DNA of 64,000 nt from Prorocentrum cordatum (GCA_963575745.1 CAUYUJ010015688.1:91001-155000), one strand, 5' to 3'; counted from the first letter of the stretch, positions 29,770 to 41,269 are shown. The notes: generated by a model not told the origin, from the sequence alone. Numbers and translations: made by a program.

Positions 29770-29791
29770 CTTGAGCCAAAATGGCTACGGA
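29770..29791 (-). ncRNA. Relict dinoflagellate spliced leader (DinoSL), 22 nt
   Basis: Read on the minus strand from 29791 to 29770, the sequence is T-CCGTAGCCATTTTGG-CTCAAG, an exact match to the conserved 22-nt leader (D-CCGTAGCC...CTCAAG, with D = T) added in trans to dinoflagellate nuclear mRNAs. This is not an SL RNA gene: no GT donor follows. It sits immediately before the LINE reading frame, so it marks a trans-spliced mRNA that was reverse transcribed and inserted. Confidence 0.95.
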
Positions 29792-29830
29792 GAGGAGAGG
29801 GGGAGGAGGAGGAGGAGGAGAGGGATAATA
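29792..29830 (-). promoter_or_regulatory. Polypyrimidine tract before the relict SL
   Basis: On the minus strand almost pure C/T runs directly into the relict leader, whose own CCGTAG offers an AG acceptor. This could allow renewed trans-splicing. Confidence 0.5.
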
Positions 29831-30066
29831 ATACGGAAGGCAACGCACATTCGGCGAGTCCCCCCGCCCAGCAGCTGAGAGAACTCCGCGGCCCAGGGTT
29901 CAGGCATCTGGGGGTCCGCTTCATGCGCAAAATTATGATGTTGGGCGTCTGGGCTTCCGGCGTTGTCCCATCCTTCCACCCTTCAAGTACACGGTTGGCG
30001 TCGTCCGATCTAATCCTCCCTATGGGTAGGGGGAAGAGGGTCAGAGAATCCACTATGATAATGCAG

Positions 30067-30143
30067 TGTGTCAGTGTGTGTGTGTGTGTGTCTGTGTGTG
30101 TGCGTGCGTGCGTGCGTGCGTGTGTGTGTGTGTGCTTGTGTGT

Positions 30144-30190
<47 letters not shown>

Positions 30191-30235
30191 TGTGTCTGTG
30201 TGTGTGTGTGTGTGTCTGTGTGTGTGTGGGGGGTC
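30067..30235. repeat. (GT)n microsatellite
   Basis: Interrupted gtgt/gcgt/ctgt dinucleotide run of ~165 bp. Confidence 0.95.
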
Positions 30236-30993
30236 AGGGGAACCGGAGGGGCCGTGGATGGAGGTCCTCAGGTGGGGCCGAGGGTGGATAGTGAGGGGGA
30301 GCAGTCCAGCAGGGCTGGGCCCAGGATGGGCACAACCGTAGTCGGTGTATTTGGATGACTGGCATCTTCCAGAGGGGACCAGCGAGGAATCTACGCCAGA
30401 TGACCTCCAAAACTACAAGCACTCCAGACGCATGCCCCTGCTCTTTCCCGAGGGGGCTCCCCTGGAAATCTCGCCCCCTCCTTCCGACTCCCCCAGCCCC
30501 CTTCCAGACCCTCCCCCCGCTCTCTCTCACACACACTCTCTCTCTCTCTATCTTATACCCGTCTTTCTCTTTCTCTATCCCGTCTCTCGATGCCCTCTCT
30601 CTGTCTGTCTCCCCCTCCCTCTCTCCCTCCCTGGACAACCCCCTTTCTCTTTCCCAGGCTCTCTTTTTTCCACTGGACTGAAACATATTTCCCAAGACAA
30701 ACTCCGCCCGACCCCATCACCCCCCGGACTACACCCTCACCTCCGACTCATACCCGCTAGGCCTGCACAAGGACGAACCCACAAGAGGGGCACTGAAGCC
30801 CCTCTTCCCCGGAACCGACCACGCCCAACCCCTATATCAGCGGATATGTACCCTCCTGGCCCGGCAATGGGCGCACAAACCACCGACTCTAGGCCGGAGA
30901 CCGGCCCGGCCGGGACCAATCTGGTCTACGTACCTGGATCATTGAATACGTATTTTTTCTGTCGCGATTTGTACCGACCGATCGAAACTCAAA
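30236..30993. other. No gene seen; C/T-rich segment
   Basis: 30480-30660 is dominated by ctct and ccctcc. Open stretches on both strands are low complexity. Nothing recognisable. Confidence 0.5.
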
Positions 30994-31009
30994 ATCGGTC
31001 GCGACCGAT
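30994..31009. repeat. 16-bp perfect palindrome ATCGGTCGCGACCGAT
   Basis: Exact inverted repeat. Partial relatives (accgaccgatcg at 30973-30984; caaccgatctcg at 31036-31047) surround it. Confidence 0.85.
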
Positions 31010-31409
31010 AACAGAATTGGACGCAAAATCGGCAGCAACCGATCTCGTCGGCCGCGACCAAAAAAAATTAATCCAATGGGTTAGGGTACGCGGATAGTCG
31101 GCGCCCCCCTTGCCACTGGATCCCCGCTCTAGCTTCTCATGGATCACCTGACTTCGCGCATCGCGCCCCGCGCCGCTCCGTGGAGAAGGGCAGCCGCTCT
31201 GGCTCGGGCCGCGACGCGCGAAAAGCGACTATCTTCGCGCCTCCACGGGTGACCCAGCTTCTCTGGATCGATGAGCCCTCGAACATGCGTTGGCGCCAAG
31301 ATGCCCTTGTGCGCGGAAACCCTGTCGGTACGACGCATGCAAGACAACCGGGGGCTGCGTGCCACTGGAGGAGCCAAACAGGGCAAGCACCCACAGAGAC
31401 AGCACACAC
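31010..31409. other. No gene seen
   Basis: Unassigned sequence; open stretches overlap on both strands without recognisable motifs. Confidence 0.4.
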
Positions 31410-31428
31410 AGTACACACAGCACACTCA

Positions 31429-31460
<32 letters not shown>

Positions 31461-31492
31461 ATTCACACATCACGCACACACACACACACACC
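31410..31492. repeat. (CA)n microsatellite
   Basis: Interrupted acac run, opposite in sense to the (GT)n at 30.07-30.24 kb. Confidence 0.95.
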
Positions 31493-33259
31493 GGGCCAAC
31501 ACGCGTCCTGATTATCATCGGGAGGAGGCAATTCCCGTATGCGCCCCGGGTCGCGGAATCCAATAGCGGAGAGCGCCTACGAGCGCAAAGGGCGCGCGAG
31601 GTCAGAGCGTTGACTTGCGTATGATTCTCATGAACTCCTCCTCGCTGACCTGCGGGGCGGCAGAGACACGCGCCAGCCCGCGCCGCAGGTCCCGAGCCGT
31701 GCGGGAAAAGCTGGCGGCTCGCGGCCAGACGCCGCGCGGTGCGACTCTGCTCAAGCTGCGCTCGGTAGGACCATGGTCAAACTGCGTCCGCGTCGACAGA
31801 TGGGCTCTCGTCGCCTAGGTCGAGCCGTGGGAGTGGCGTGGTCGCAGGCCTGCTGTCGCCAAATTCCCACACGCAACCAAGCCATTACCCTGCTGCTCGA
31901 ACTGTTTCCGTTCTCACTCCGACACCTTGGTACTTACAAACTGCTCCACACGATCACAACCGATCCCCTGTTTCTCTCTTGCTCCTACTGCCGTCTCGTA
32001 CCGTTACCGTTGCTCCACCACTGCGTACTACCCTTTTTGGTCTTTCACTCGCGTGCTCAACCCACGCTCCTCGCTTGGCCCATTGCTTGGCGCCGCCAAG
32101 CGCCAAGCAAGGCCCCCTCACGCACCAGTAAAAGACATATAAGAATGAGAGAGCGCATTTCAGAAGGGCGTTCTTGAAACTGAGGGACCCCGCGCGAGAA
32201 AACAGTCCAGATGCCCCCACCGAAAACGGGGGACACCAATCCCCTCTCAAACACCCCCGACCCTCACGGGCCCAAGGGCGGGGGGGTCCAGATTCTCCCC
32301 GCCCCCAACTAATCGTCATCGTCGTCGTCTTCGTCGTCGTCGGCGGCGTCGTCGTCGTCTGCCGGCGGCGAGTGGGAGGTGAGGGGTGCAAGCCCACTGC
32401 TACTCTCCTTGCGCCGCAGGAGGGGGGGGAGTTAGGAACCCGCCCTCCCCTCCCCTTGCCGCAGGGGGGGGGGAGCGGGGGTACCAACAACCACCCCTGC
32501 CCAACCGCACGTGGAAAGCGCTCTTCCAGAAGCGCTGGTGCCCAGGGTCGGCGCACGCCCCCTCTGGCTTAGCCAGGAAGCATCTGCACCGAGCCTGTGC
32601 CCAGACTGGGCTTGACCAAGATCAGTGCACCCAGGGGTCCGACGTATTCATTTTTCAAGACAAGGCCTCCCAGAAGTCCCGAGACTGGCGATGCATCCTA
32701 AACAATTTTCTGACAGTCCCAGAACCCAGCGAGGGCACCCCGAAACCGAAAACTACGAAAAGGTCCGCCTCGATGTGGGTCAATACGTTGGCGGTCTGGG
32801 GAATTGTGCGCGTATGCCTCGACACCTGAACCAAATTTCAGATCGAGGGGACGATAACGGGGACAATGACCAAGACTGATCGAGGAAATGTCGTGTCGAT
32901 CTGATCACCGTCTATATTGGTCAGCGCCGATTCGTGGATCATCCTGATCATCCTCGCGAATGGGAGACGGGCATGGACCATGACCAAGATCGGTATCGGC
33001 AAGATCCTGCGACCTCACAATCATCCCGGAGATCCGACGTTACAAGAAATGTAATATCGCGAAATACCACGACTGGAGCCCTACACAGTTTCTTTCGGTG
33101 GCATTATTCGATCCGGATTGATCTGTGAGGGTCCCCGGGCCCGAAACGAGGCGACAACGCCTGGTGCGGAACAACTGCAAGCCGCGACACCTTGGTCACG
33201 GTCAGTACACAGACATGCGACGCTATGTTTTTGTTTCTAGTTACGCGGTCCGCAGGAGT
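31493..33259. other. Unassigned region
   Basis: 31.6-31.8 kb has short open frames on both strands without motifs. 32.31-32.36 kb is a (cgt)n run. 32.40-32.48 kb has g-runs. 32.57-33.25 kb is lower in GC and contains repeated tgatcg/gatcatcc-like words. No gene supported. Confidence 0.4.
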
Positions 33260-34195
33260 CCTGACGCATTCCCAGGGGCCAGTCTTTCATCCTGGTTGTG
33301 TTGGGTCCTCGTTTTGAAGAGACAGCGCCCCGCGTCTCCTCGTCTCCTCTCTTCCTTCCTCCTCCTCCCTCCCTCTTCCCGTCCCCCCCCCACCTTGGCA
33401 CACCCCTCACGCGCCGCGTTTCGTGGCCCCACAGGGAGCTCCACCGAAGGTCCCAGCGCTACCGCCCGCATGCGTCCCCCCACCCAATACAGCGTTTCGT
33501 GGCCCCATATGGAGCCCCACCGAAGGCCCAAGTGATACCGTCCGCATGCGTCCCTCCCTACTCAGTACACCGCTTCGTGGCCCCATAGGGATCTACACCG
33601 AAGGTCCCAGTACTACCGCCCGCATGCGGCCCCCCCCACCCAGTATAGCGCTTCGTGGCTCCAGAGGGAGCTCCACCGACGGCTCCAGTGCTACCGCCAG
33701 TATGCGCCCACCCCACCCATTACAGCGTTTCGTGGCCCCAGAAGGAGCTCCACCGAAGGTCCCAGCGCTAGCGCCCGCATGCGTCCCCACCCAGTACAAC
33801 CTTTCGTGGTCCCATAGGGAGCTCCACCGAAGGTCCCAGTGCTACCACCCGCATGCGTCCCCCCTACCCTGTACAGCGTTTCGTGGTCCCACAGGGAGCT
33901 CCACCGGCGCCGCTGACACCGTCAGCATGCGTTTCCCCACCCAGATGCCTCAGTGGCAATTTATCATTTCGTCTCCCCCACCCAGTACAACGTTTCGTGG
34001 CCCCGAAGGGAGCTCCAACGACGGCCCCAGTGGCCCAGTCCACATGCGTCTCCTCAACCCAGTGCAACGTTTTGTGGCCCCATCAGGAGCTCCACCGACG
34101 GCGCAGGGGGCACCGACCACTTGCGTCTCGCCCGCCGCGTTCCATGACCCCATAGGGAGCTCCACCATGCGTCTTCCCCACCAAGTACAAGGTTT
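33260..34195. repeat. Satellite-like repeat domain, block A (plus orientation)
   Basis: About 14 degenerate units of 62-75 bp built on cgtttcgtggccccatag, ggagctccaccgaagg(t/c)ccc and cgcatgcgtc. Long open stretches on both strands are by-products of the repeat. Starts after a C/T-rich stretch (33.33-33.40 kb). Confidence 0.85.
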
Positions 34196-34227
34196 TTGAT
34201 TGTGTTCTGCGATTCAGCAAATTCGCC

Positions 34228-34603
34228 GGCCCAACGGGCCAGAGGCGTGCAGAGATCTCCGGTAACTACTTAACAATATTTCTAGTTCGCGCGCGCGGGG
34301 CGGCCCCTGGGGGGCCCCGGACGGAAAGTACCCCGGCCAATCCCCGGCTGGGTCCCGGGCGATCCCCACGGGGGAGGCTATTTTCGCCACCCCTCACGAG
34401 GATCGTGGCCTCCGAGGGGGGGGGGCTGCAATCGACTACCCCCCCTCCCGCCCCAAGGGGCCCCCAAGAGCCCCCAAGAGGCCCCAGGGGGGCCCAATAC
34501 GCCGCCAAGTCCCAAGAAGCCCCCAAGAAGCCCCCAAGACGGCCCCAAGAGGCCCCAAATAGCGCTCCAGGGCCGGCGGAAAGAGCGAAGCGATTAAACA
34601 AAG
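34228..34603. mobile_element. ~380-bp interspersed repeat, copy 2
   Basis: Same order of landmarks as 9659-10052: ggcccaacgggccagagg, actacttaacaatatttcta, gcgcgcgcggggcgg, ccgaggggggggg, the ccccaagaggcc field and agcgaagcgatt. Preceded by aaattcgcc, a word also found before related sequences at 47.27, 47.32, 48.74 and 48.78 kb. It lies between satellite blocks A and B. Confidence 0.8.
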
Positions 34604-34732
34604 TCCCACGTCGATGCTCCAGTCGGGTGCCTAGGCAAACCCACAAAAGCACCAACAACATAATGGACAGACACGCGTCAACGTCAATACCGAATCGCGC
34701 CCAACATTACCCCGTCAAGCTGGCAACAAAAG

Positions 34733-34925
34733 ATGGAAGAGGATGGAGAGGAGGAGGACGAGGACGAGGATGAGGATGAGGATGAGGACAAGGACAAGGA
34801 TAATGATAAGGATATGATACGGATAAGGATAAGGATAAGGATGAGGATGAGGATGAGGATGCGGATGATGATGATGGTGATGATGATGCTGATGATGATG
34901 AGGAGGAGGAGGAGGAAGAAGAAGA
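34733..34925. repeat. GA-rich gaggat/gataag hexamer tract
   Basis: Degenerate 3- and 6-bp units (gaggac, gaggat, gataag, gatgat). Confidence 0.9.
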
Positions 34926-34979
34926 CAAGAAACAAATTAGCCTGGCGAAGGACCCAACCATATGCAGTTGTGAATGCCG

Positions 34980-35940
34980 CAATTGTGTTGGGTGGTGGCG
35001 GACGCATGCGGGCGGTGCCACTGGGACCTTCGGTGGAGCTCCCTATGGGGCCACGAAACGCTGCACTGGGTGGGTGAGACGCGGTCAGCAAGGGCTGTGC
35101 TGCGTGGTGGCGGACGCATGCGAGCGGTGCCACTGGGACCTTCGGTGGAGCTCCCTATGGGGCCACGAAGCGCTGTACTGGGTGGGTGAAACGCAGGCAG
35201 GGAGCAAGGGCTGTGCAGGGTGGTGGCGGACGCATGCGGGCGGTGCCGCTGGGACCTTTGGTGGAGCTCCCTATAGGGCTACGAAGCGCTGTTCTGGGTG
35301 GGTGAAGCGCAGGGAACAAGGGCTGTGCTGGGTGGTGGCGGACGCAAGCGGGCAGTGCCACTGGGACCTTTGGTGGAGCCCCCTATGGGGCCACGAAACG
35401 TGCGAGGGGTGTGCCAGAATGGGGTGTGGAACCGCATGCCAGCGCAGCCACTGGGGCCTTCGGTGGAGCTCCCTATGGAGCCACGAAACGTGTGAGGGGT
35501 GTGCCGAAATGGGGGGTGGAACCGCATGTGGAACCGCATGCCAGCGCAGCCACTGGGGCCTTCGGTGGGGCTCCCTATGGAGCCACGAAACGTGTGAGGG
35601 GTGTGCCGAAACGGGGGGTGGAGCCGCATGCGAGCGCAGCCACTGCGGCGTTCGGTGGAGCTCCCTATGGGGCCACGAGACGTGTGAAGGGCGTGCCGAA
35701 AAAGGGGGTGGAACCGCATGCGCGCGCAGCCACTGGGGCCTTCGGTGGAGCTCTCTATGGGGCCACGAACCGTGTGAGGGGTGTGCCGAAATGGGGGGGG
35801 AACCACATGCGAGCGCAGCCACTGGGGCGTTCGGTGGAGCTCCCCATGGAGCCACCCACGAAGCGTGTGAGGGGTGTGCCGAAATGGGGGTGGAACCGCA
35901 TGCGAGCATGCCTTCGGTGGAGCGCCACGAAACCACTGCG
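34980..35940. repeat. Satellite-like repeat domain, block B, diverged part (minus orientation)
   Basis: Same unit as block A but reverse complemented (ccttcggtggagctcc, ctatggggccacgaaacg). Unit length is variable and divergence clear. It merges into the homogenised array at 35941. Confidence 0.85.
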
Positions 35941-37260
35941 GGCGCAGCCACTGGGGCCTTCGGTGGAGCTCCCTATGGGGCCACGAAACGTGTGAGGGGT
36001 GTGCCAGAATGGGGGGTGGAACCGCATGCGGGCGCAGCCACTGGGGCCTTCGGTGGAGCTCCCTATGGGGCCACGAAACGTGTGAGGGGTGTGCCAGAAT
36101 GGGGGGTGGAACCGCATGCGGGCGCAGCCACTGGGGCCTTCGGTGGAGCTCCCTATGGGGCCACGAAACGTGTGAGGGGTGTGCCAGAATGGGGGGTGGA
36201 ACCGCATGCGGGCGCAGCCACTGGGGCCTTCGGTGGAGCTCCCTATGGGGCCACGAAACGTGTGAGGGGTGTGCCAGAATGGGGGGTGGAACCGCATGCG
36301 GGCGCAGCCACTGGGGCCTTCGGTGGAGCTCCCTATGGGGCCACGAAACGTGTGAGGGGTGTGCCAGAATGGGGGTGGAACCGCATGCGGGCGCAGCCAC
36401 TGGGGCCTTCGGTGGAGCTCCCTATGGGGCCACGAAACGTGTGAGGGGTGTGCCAGAATGGGGGGTGGAACCGCATGCGGGCGCAGCCACTGGGGCCTTC
36501 GGTGGAGCTCCCTATGGGGCCACGAAACGTGTGAGGGGTGTGCCAGAATGGGGGGTGGAACCGCATGCGGGCGCAGCCACTGGGGCCTTCGGTGGAGCTC
36601 CCTATGGGGCCACGAAACGTGTGAGGGGTGTGCCAGAATGGGGGGTGGAACCGCATGCGGGCGCAGCCACTGGGGCCTTCGGTGGAGCTCCCTATGGGGC
36701 CACGAAACGTGTGAGGGGTGTGCCAGAATGGGGGGTGGAACCGCATGCGGGCGCAGCCACTGGGGCCTTCGGTGGAGCTCCCTATGGGGCCACGAAACGT
36801 GTGAGGGGTGTGCCAAAATGGGGGGTGGAACCGCATGCGGGCGCAGCCACTGGGGCCTTCGGTGGAGCTCCCTATGGGGCCACGAAACGTGTGAGGGGTG
36901 TGCCAGAATGGGGGGTGGAACCGCATGCGGGCGCAGCCACTGGGGCCTTCGGTGGAGCTCCCTATGGGGCCACGAAACGTGTGAGGGGTGTGCCAGAATG
37001 GGGGGTGGAACCGCATGCGGGCGCAGCCACTGGGGCCTTCGGTGGAGCTCCCTATGGGGCCACGAAACGTGTGAGGGGTGTGCCAGAATGGGGGGTGGAA
37101 CCGCATGCGGGCGCAGCCACTGGGGCCTTCGGTGGAGCTCCCTATGGGGCCACGAAACGTGTGAGGGGTGTGCCAGGGGTGTGCGGGCGCAGCCACTGGG
37201 GCCTTCGGTGGAGCTCCCTATGGGGCCACGAAGAGTGTGAGGGGTGTGCCAGAATGAGTG
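35941..37260. repeat. Homogenised 90-bp tandem array, ~14 units
   Basis: ggcgcagccactggggcctt recurs at 35941, 36031, 36121, 36211, 36301, 36390, 36480, 36570, 36660, 36750, 36840, 36930, 37020 and 37110: exactly 90 bp apart except one 89-bp unit. Copies are nearly identical (one g-to-a change at 36821-36830). A shortened unit ends the array near 37185-37260. As 90 is divisible by 3, most frames on both strands stay open, giving 30-residue periodic readings that I regard as non-genes. Confidence 0.95.
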
Positions 37261-37459
37261 TGGGAGGGGGAGGAGGGGGGAGGAAGGGGAGGAGGAGGAA
37301 GGAGGAGGAGGAACGCGGGGCGACGTCTCTTCAAAACGAGGACCCAACACCACAGGATGGTTGGGAACAAACGACATGCCTCAAGGGTGGAAAGTGGCAA
37401 CGATCCGTGGGCACTCCGAATGGTCCGACTACGCATCAAATTCGCCATCACCTAGATCC
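37261..37459. other. Purine-rich tract and junction between satellite blocks
   Basis: gggaggaggaggaagg-type purines to ~37315, then gcgacgtctcttc/aaaacgaggacccaac. The reverse complement of this junction (gggtcctc...ttgaagagac) also appears at 33301-33322 and 37845-37863, so block edges share a boundary sequence. Confidence 0.6.
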
Positions 37460-37790
37460 ACCGCCATGTACATCGCTTCGTGGCTCCATAGGGAGCTCCA
37501 CCGAAGGCCCCAGTGGCACAGTCTACATGCGTTTCCCTCACCCAGTACAACGTTTCGTGGCCCGTAGGGAGCTCCACCGAAGGCCCCAGTGGCAAAGTTC
37601 GAATGCATCTCCCCCACCCACGACGACGTTTCGTGGCCCATAGGGAGCTCCACCGATTGGCCCATAAGGAGCTCCACCGAAGGCCCCACTGGCAAAGTTC
37701 GCATGCGTCTCCCCCACCCAGTACAGTGTTTCGCGGCCCATAGGGGAGCTCCACCGAAGACTGCGCCCATAACTGCTGTATTCACAACTG
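37460..37790. repeat. Satellite-like repeat domain, block C (plus orientation)
   Basis: Five units with gtttcgtggcccatag, ggagctccaccgaagg and gcatgcgtct, back in the orientation of block A. Confidence 0.85.
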
Positions 37791-37929
37791 CATATGGTCG
37801 GGCCCTTCGCCAAGTTAATTCCCAATCGTGCTGTGGTGTTGGGTCCTCATTTGAAGAGACAGCGCCCCACGTTCCTTCCTCCTCCTCTCCTCCTACTCCC
37901 CCATCCCTCCTCCCGTCGCCCCTCTCACT
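37791..37929. other. Junction sequence between satellite blocks C and D
   Basis: Contains tgttgggtcctcatttgaag and a C/T-rich tail. Matches the edge of block A at ~33300-33400. Confidence 0.6.
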
Positions 37930-40900
37930 TTGGCACACCCATCACACGTTTCGTGACCCTCATAAGAGCTCCACCGAGGGTCCCCGTGGCGCAGCCCGCA
38001 TGCGCCCCCGCCACCCATTTTGGTACACCCTTCACACGCTTCTTGGCTCCACAGGGAGCGCCACCGAGGGTCCAACTGGCGCAGTCCGTATCCGCCCACG
38101 CTACCCATGTCGGCACACCTCTCATACGTTTCGTCACCCCACAGGAGCTCAACCGAATGTCACAGTGGCGCAGCCAGCATGCGTCCCCGCCACCACATTC
38201 GACGCACCCCTCACACGTTTTGTGGCACCAGGGGAGCCCTGCCAGAGGTCCCAGTTGCGCAGCCCGCATGCGCCCCCGCCGCCCATTTTGAGACACACCT
38301 CGCACGTTTCGCGGCCTCATGGAAACTCCAGCGAAGGTCCCAGCGGCGCAACACGCATGCGTTCCCGTCACCACATACCTCACATGTTTCGTGCCCCCCA
38401 TAGGAGCTCAACCGAAGGTCCCTGTGGATGGCGCAGCCCGCATGCATCCCCGCCACACATTCCGGCACACTCCTCACAAGCTTCATGGCTCCACAAGGAG
38501 TTCCATCGAAGGTTCAAGTGGCGAGGCCCGCAATCGCCCCGGCCGCTCATTCTAACACACCCCTCAAACGTCTCGTGGCCCCAGAGGAGCTCCGCCGAAG
38601 GTCCCAGTTGGGCAGCCCGCGTGCGACACCCCTCACACGTTTCGTGGCCCCATAGGAGCTCCACCGAAGGTCCCAGTGGCGCAGCCCGCGTGCGTCCCCG
38701 CCACCACATTCGGCACACCTCTCACACGGTTCGTGGCCCCAGAGGAGCTCCGCCAGAGGTCACAGTTGCGCAGCCCGCATGCGCCCCCGCCGCCCATTTT
38801 GATACACCCACCCCTCTCACGCTCCGTGGCCCCATAGGAGGGCGCTCCTCCAAAGGTCACGGTGGCGCAGCCCGCATGCGTCTCCGCCACCCAGTCGGTA
38901 CACCCCTCACACGTTTCGTGCCCCCCATAGGAGCTCTACCGAATGTCAGTGGCGCAGCCCGCATGCGTCCCCGCCACCACATTCGACGCACCCCTCACAC
39001 GTTTTGTGGCACCAGGGGAGCCCTGCCAGAGGTCCCAGTTGCGCAGCCCGCATGCGCCCCCGCCGCCCATTTTGAGACACACCTCGCACGTTTCGCGGCC
39101 TCATGGAAACTCCAGCGAAGGTCCCAGCGGCGCAACACGCATGCGTTCCCGTCACCACACACCTCACATGTTTCGTGCCCCCCATAGGAGCTCAACCGAA
39201 GGTCCCTGTGGATGGCGCAGCCCGCATGCACCCCCGCCACACATTCCGGCACACTCCTCACAAGCTTCATGGCTCCACAAGGAGTTCCATCGAAGGTTCA
39301 AGTGGCGAGGCCCGCAATCGCCCCGGCCGCTCATTCTAACACACCCCTCAAACGTCTCGTGGCCCCAGAGGAGCTCCGCCGAAGGTCCCAGTTGGGCAGC
39401 CCGCGTGCGACACCCCTCACACGTTTCGTGGCCCTTTTGGAGCTCCACCGAAGGTCCCAGTGGCGCAGCCCGCGTGCGTCCCCGCCACCACATTCGGCAC
39501 ACCTCTCACACGGTTCGTGGTCCCAGAGGAGCTCCGCCAGAGGTCACAGTTGCGCAGCCCGCATGCGCCCCCGCCGCCCATTTTGATACATCCACCCCTC
39601 TCACGCTCCGTGGCCCCATAGGAGGGCGCTCCTCCAAAGGTCACGGTGGCGCAGCCCGCATGCGTCTCCGCCACCCAGTCGGTACACTCCTCACACGTTT
39701 CGTGCCCCCCATAGGAGCTCTACCGAAGGTCCCAATGGCGCAGCCCGCATGCGTCCCACCCACCACTTTCGGCACACCCCTCACACGTTTCGTGGCCCCA
39801 GAGGAGCTCCGCCGAAAGTCTCAGCTGCGCAGCCCGCGTGCGTCCCCGCTATTCATTTTAACACAGCCTTCAGACGTTTTGTGGCCCCGTAGAGAACTTC
39901 GCCGAAGGTGCCGGTTGGGCAGCCCGCATGCGTCCCCGCCGCCCTTTTTGACACATCCATCACACGCTTCGTGGCCTCATGGAAGCTCCGCCAAAGGTCC
40001 CCGTGGCGCAGGCTGCATGCCTCCCCGCCACCACACACCTCACGCGTTTCGTGCCCCACATAGGAGCTCTACCGAAGGTCCCTGTGGCGGTGCCCACATG
40101 CATCCCTGCCACACATTTCGGCACACTCCTCACACGCTTCGCGGCTCCACAGGGAGTTCCCCGAAGGTTCAAGTCGCGAGGCCCGCAATCGCCCCCGTCG
40201 CTCATTCTAACACACCCCTCAAACGTCTCGTGGCCCGAGAGGAGCTCCGCCGCAGGTCCCAGTTGGGCAGCCCGCGTGCGCCCCCGCCGCCCATTTCGGC
40301 ACACCCCTCACACGTTTCGTGGCCCCGCAAGAAAGCTGAAGGTCCCCGTGGCGCAGCCCGCGTGCACCCCCGCCGCAAACTTCGGCACACCACTCACACG
40401 TTTCGTGGCTCCATACGGAGCACCACCACAGGCCTCAGTGGCGGTGCCCACATGCGCCCCTGCCACCCATTTCGGTACGCCTTTCACACGCTTCTTTGCC
40501 CCATAGGGAACTCCACCGAAGGCCCCTGTGGCGGTGCCCACATGCGTCCCCGCCGCCCAGATCGGCACACCCCGCACACGCTTCGTGGCCCCAGAGGACT
40601 CTCGACCGAAGGCCCAGTGGCGGTGTCCGCATGAGTCCCCGCCACCCGTATCGGCACACCCCTGAGACGTTTCGTGGCCCCATAGGGACACCCACCAAAA
40701 GCCCCAGTGGCGCAGTCCACAGTCCACAAGCGCCACCGCAACCCATGTCGGCAAACCCCTCACACGTTTCGTGGCCCCATAAGGAGCTCGATCGATGGCC
40801 CAAGCGGCGGTGCCCTACATGCGTCCCCGCCACCAACTTCGGCACACCCTCACACGTTTCGTGGCCCCATAGGGAGCTCAACCGAAGACGATACTCACAA
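37930..40900. repeat. Satellite-like repeat domain, block D (plus orientation)
   Basis: About 35 diverged ~85-bp units (cacacgtttcgtggcccca, aggagctc(c)accgaaggtc, cagcccgcatgcg(t/c)). Long plus-strand open stretches (for example 38943-40634) follow the repeat and contain no domain. Confidence 0.85.
38160..39727. repeat. 784-bp higher-order tandem duplication in block D
   Basis: 38160-38943 and 38944-39727 are near-identical. For example, gacgcacccctcacacg is at 38201 and 38985, and acccagtcggtacac is at 38888 and 39672: offset 784 each time. Each copy contains about nine different ~85-bp units, so the duplication post-dates their divergence. Confidence 0.9.
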
Positions 40901-41269
40901 CTGCGTTACTCACAATTGCACACGGTTGGGTCCTTCGCCAGGCTAATGTTTTGAGGGTAGCACGTCTGGGTTTGCTGCTTCCCTTGATCAGAGGCTCCCG
41001 GCCTGCCTCGCATGGACGCTGAACCCTGCCGACCCCGTGGCCGCAGCAATGGCGCCATCGCGCCTCGTGGTCCTCGTCCTTGTCTGCTTCCCGGATCATC
41101 TCCATGAGCTCCTGTCGATGGGTTGCTGAAAGGGCCCCTGGCCCCATATGCCCCCAGCAATACCACCAGCCCTTTGGGCGCAGGTGGTCTAGAAAGTTTC
41201 CTTTTCCAGCCTCCGTCATTTCCCTGCTCGGGAGGTGTACCTCCCCCCCCCCTCCCTGGGTCTGGACGG
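40901..41269. other. Unassigned region after satellite domain
   Basis: 40900-40960 repeats the block-edge sequence (acggttgggtccttcgccag). The rest has no recognisable gene. Confidence 0.4.

Noticed and set aside
28281-30053. 590-codon minus-strand reading across the relict spliced leader
   Set aside because: It is Arg/Ser/Pro-rich out-of-frame translation of the LINE; the zinc finger, coiled coil and endonuclease motifs are in other frames.
30066-30358. Val/Cys-rich plus-strand readings
   Set aside because: They are translations of the (GT)n microsatellite.
35941-37260. CRISPR-like array
   Set aside because: Units are contiguous 90-bp repeats with no unique spacers, in a eukaryotic context.
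35941-37377. Very long open readings on both strands (over 500 codons) in the 90-bp array
   Set aside because: The period is a multiple of three, so most frames stay open automatically. The readings are 30-residue repeats without any domain, and opposite strands are equally open.
37589-40634. Plus-strand readings of 532 and 563 codons
   Set aside because: They are read-through of the ~85-bp satellite units and even repeat themselves at the 784-bp duplication.
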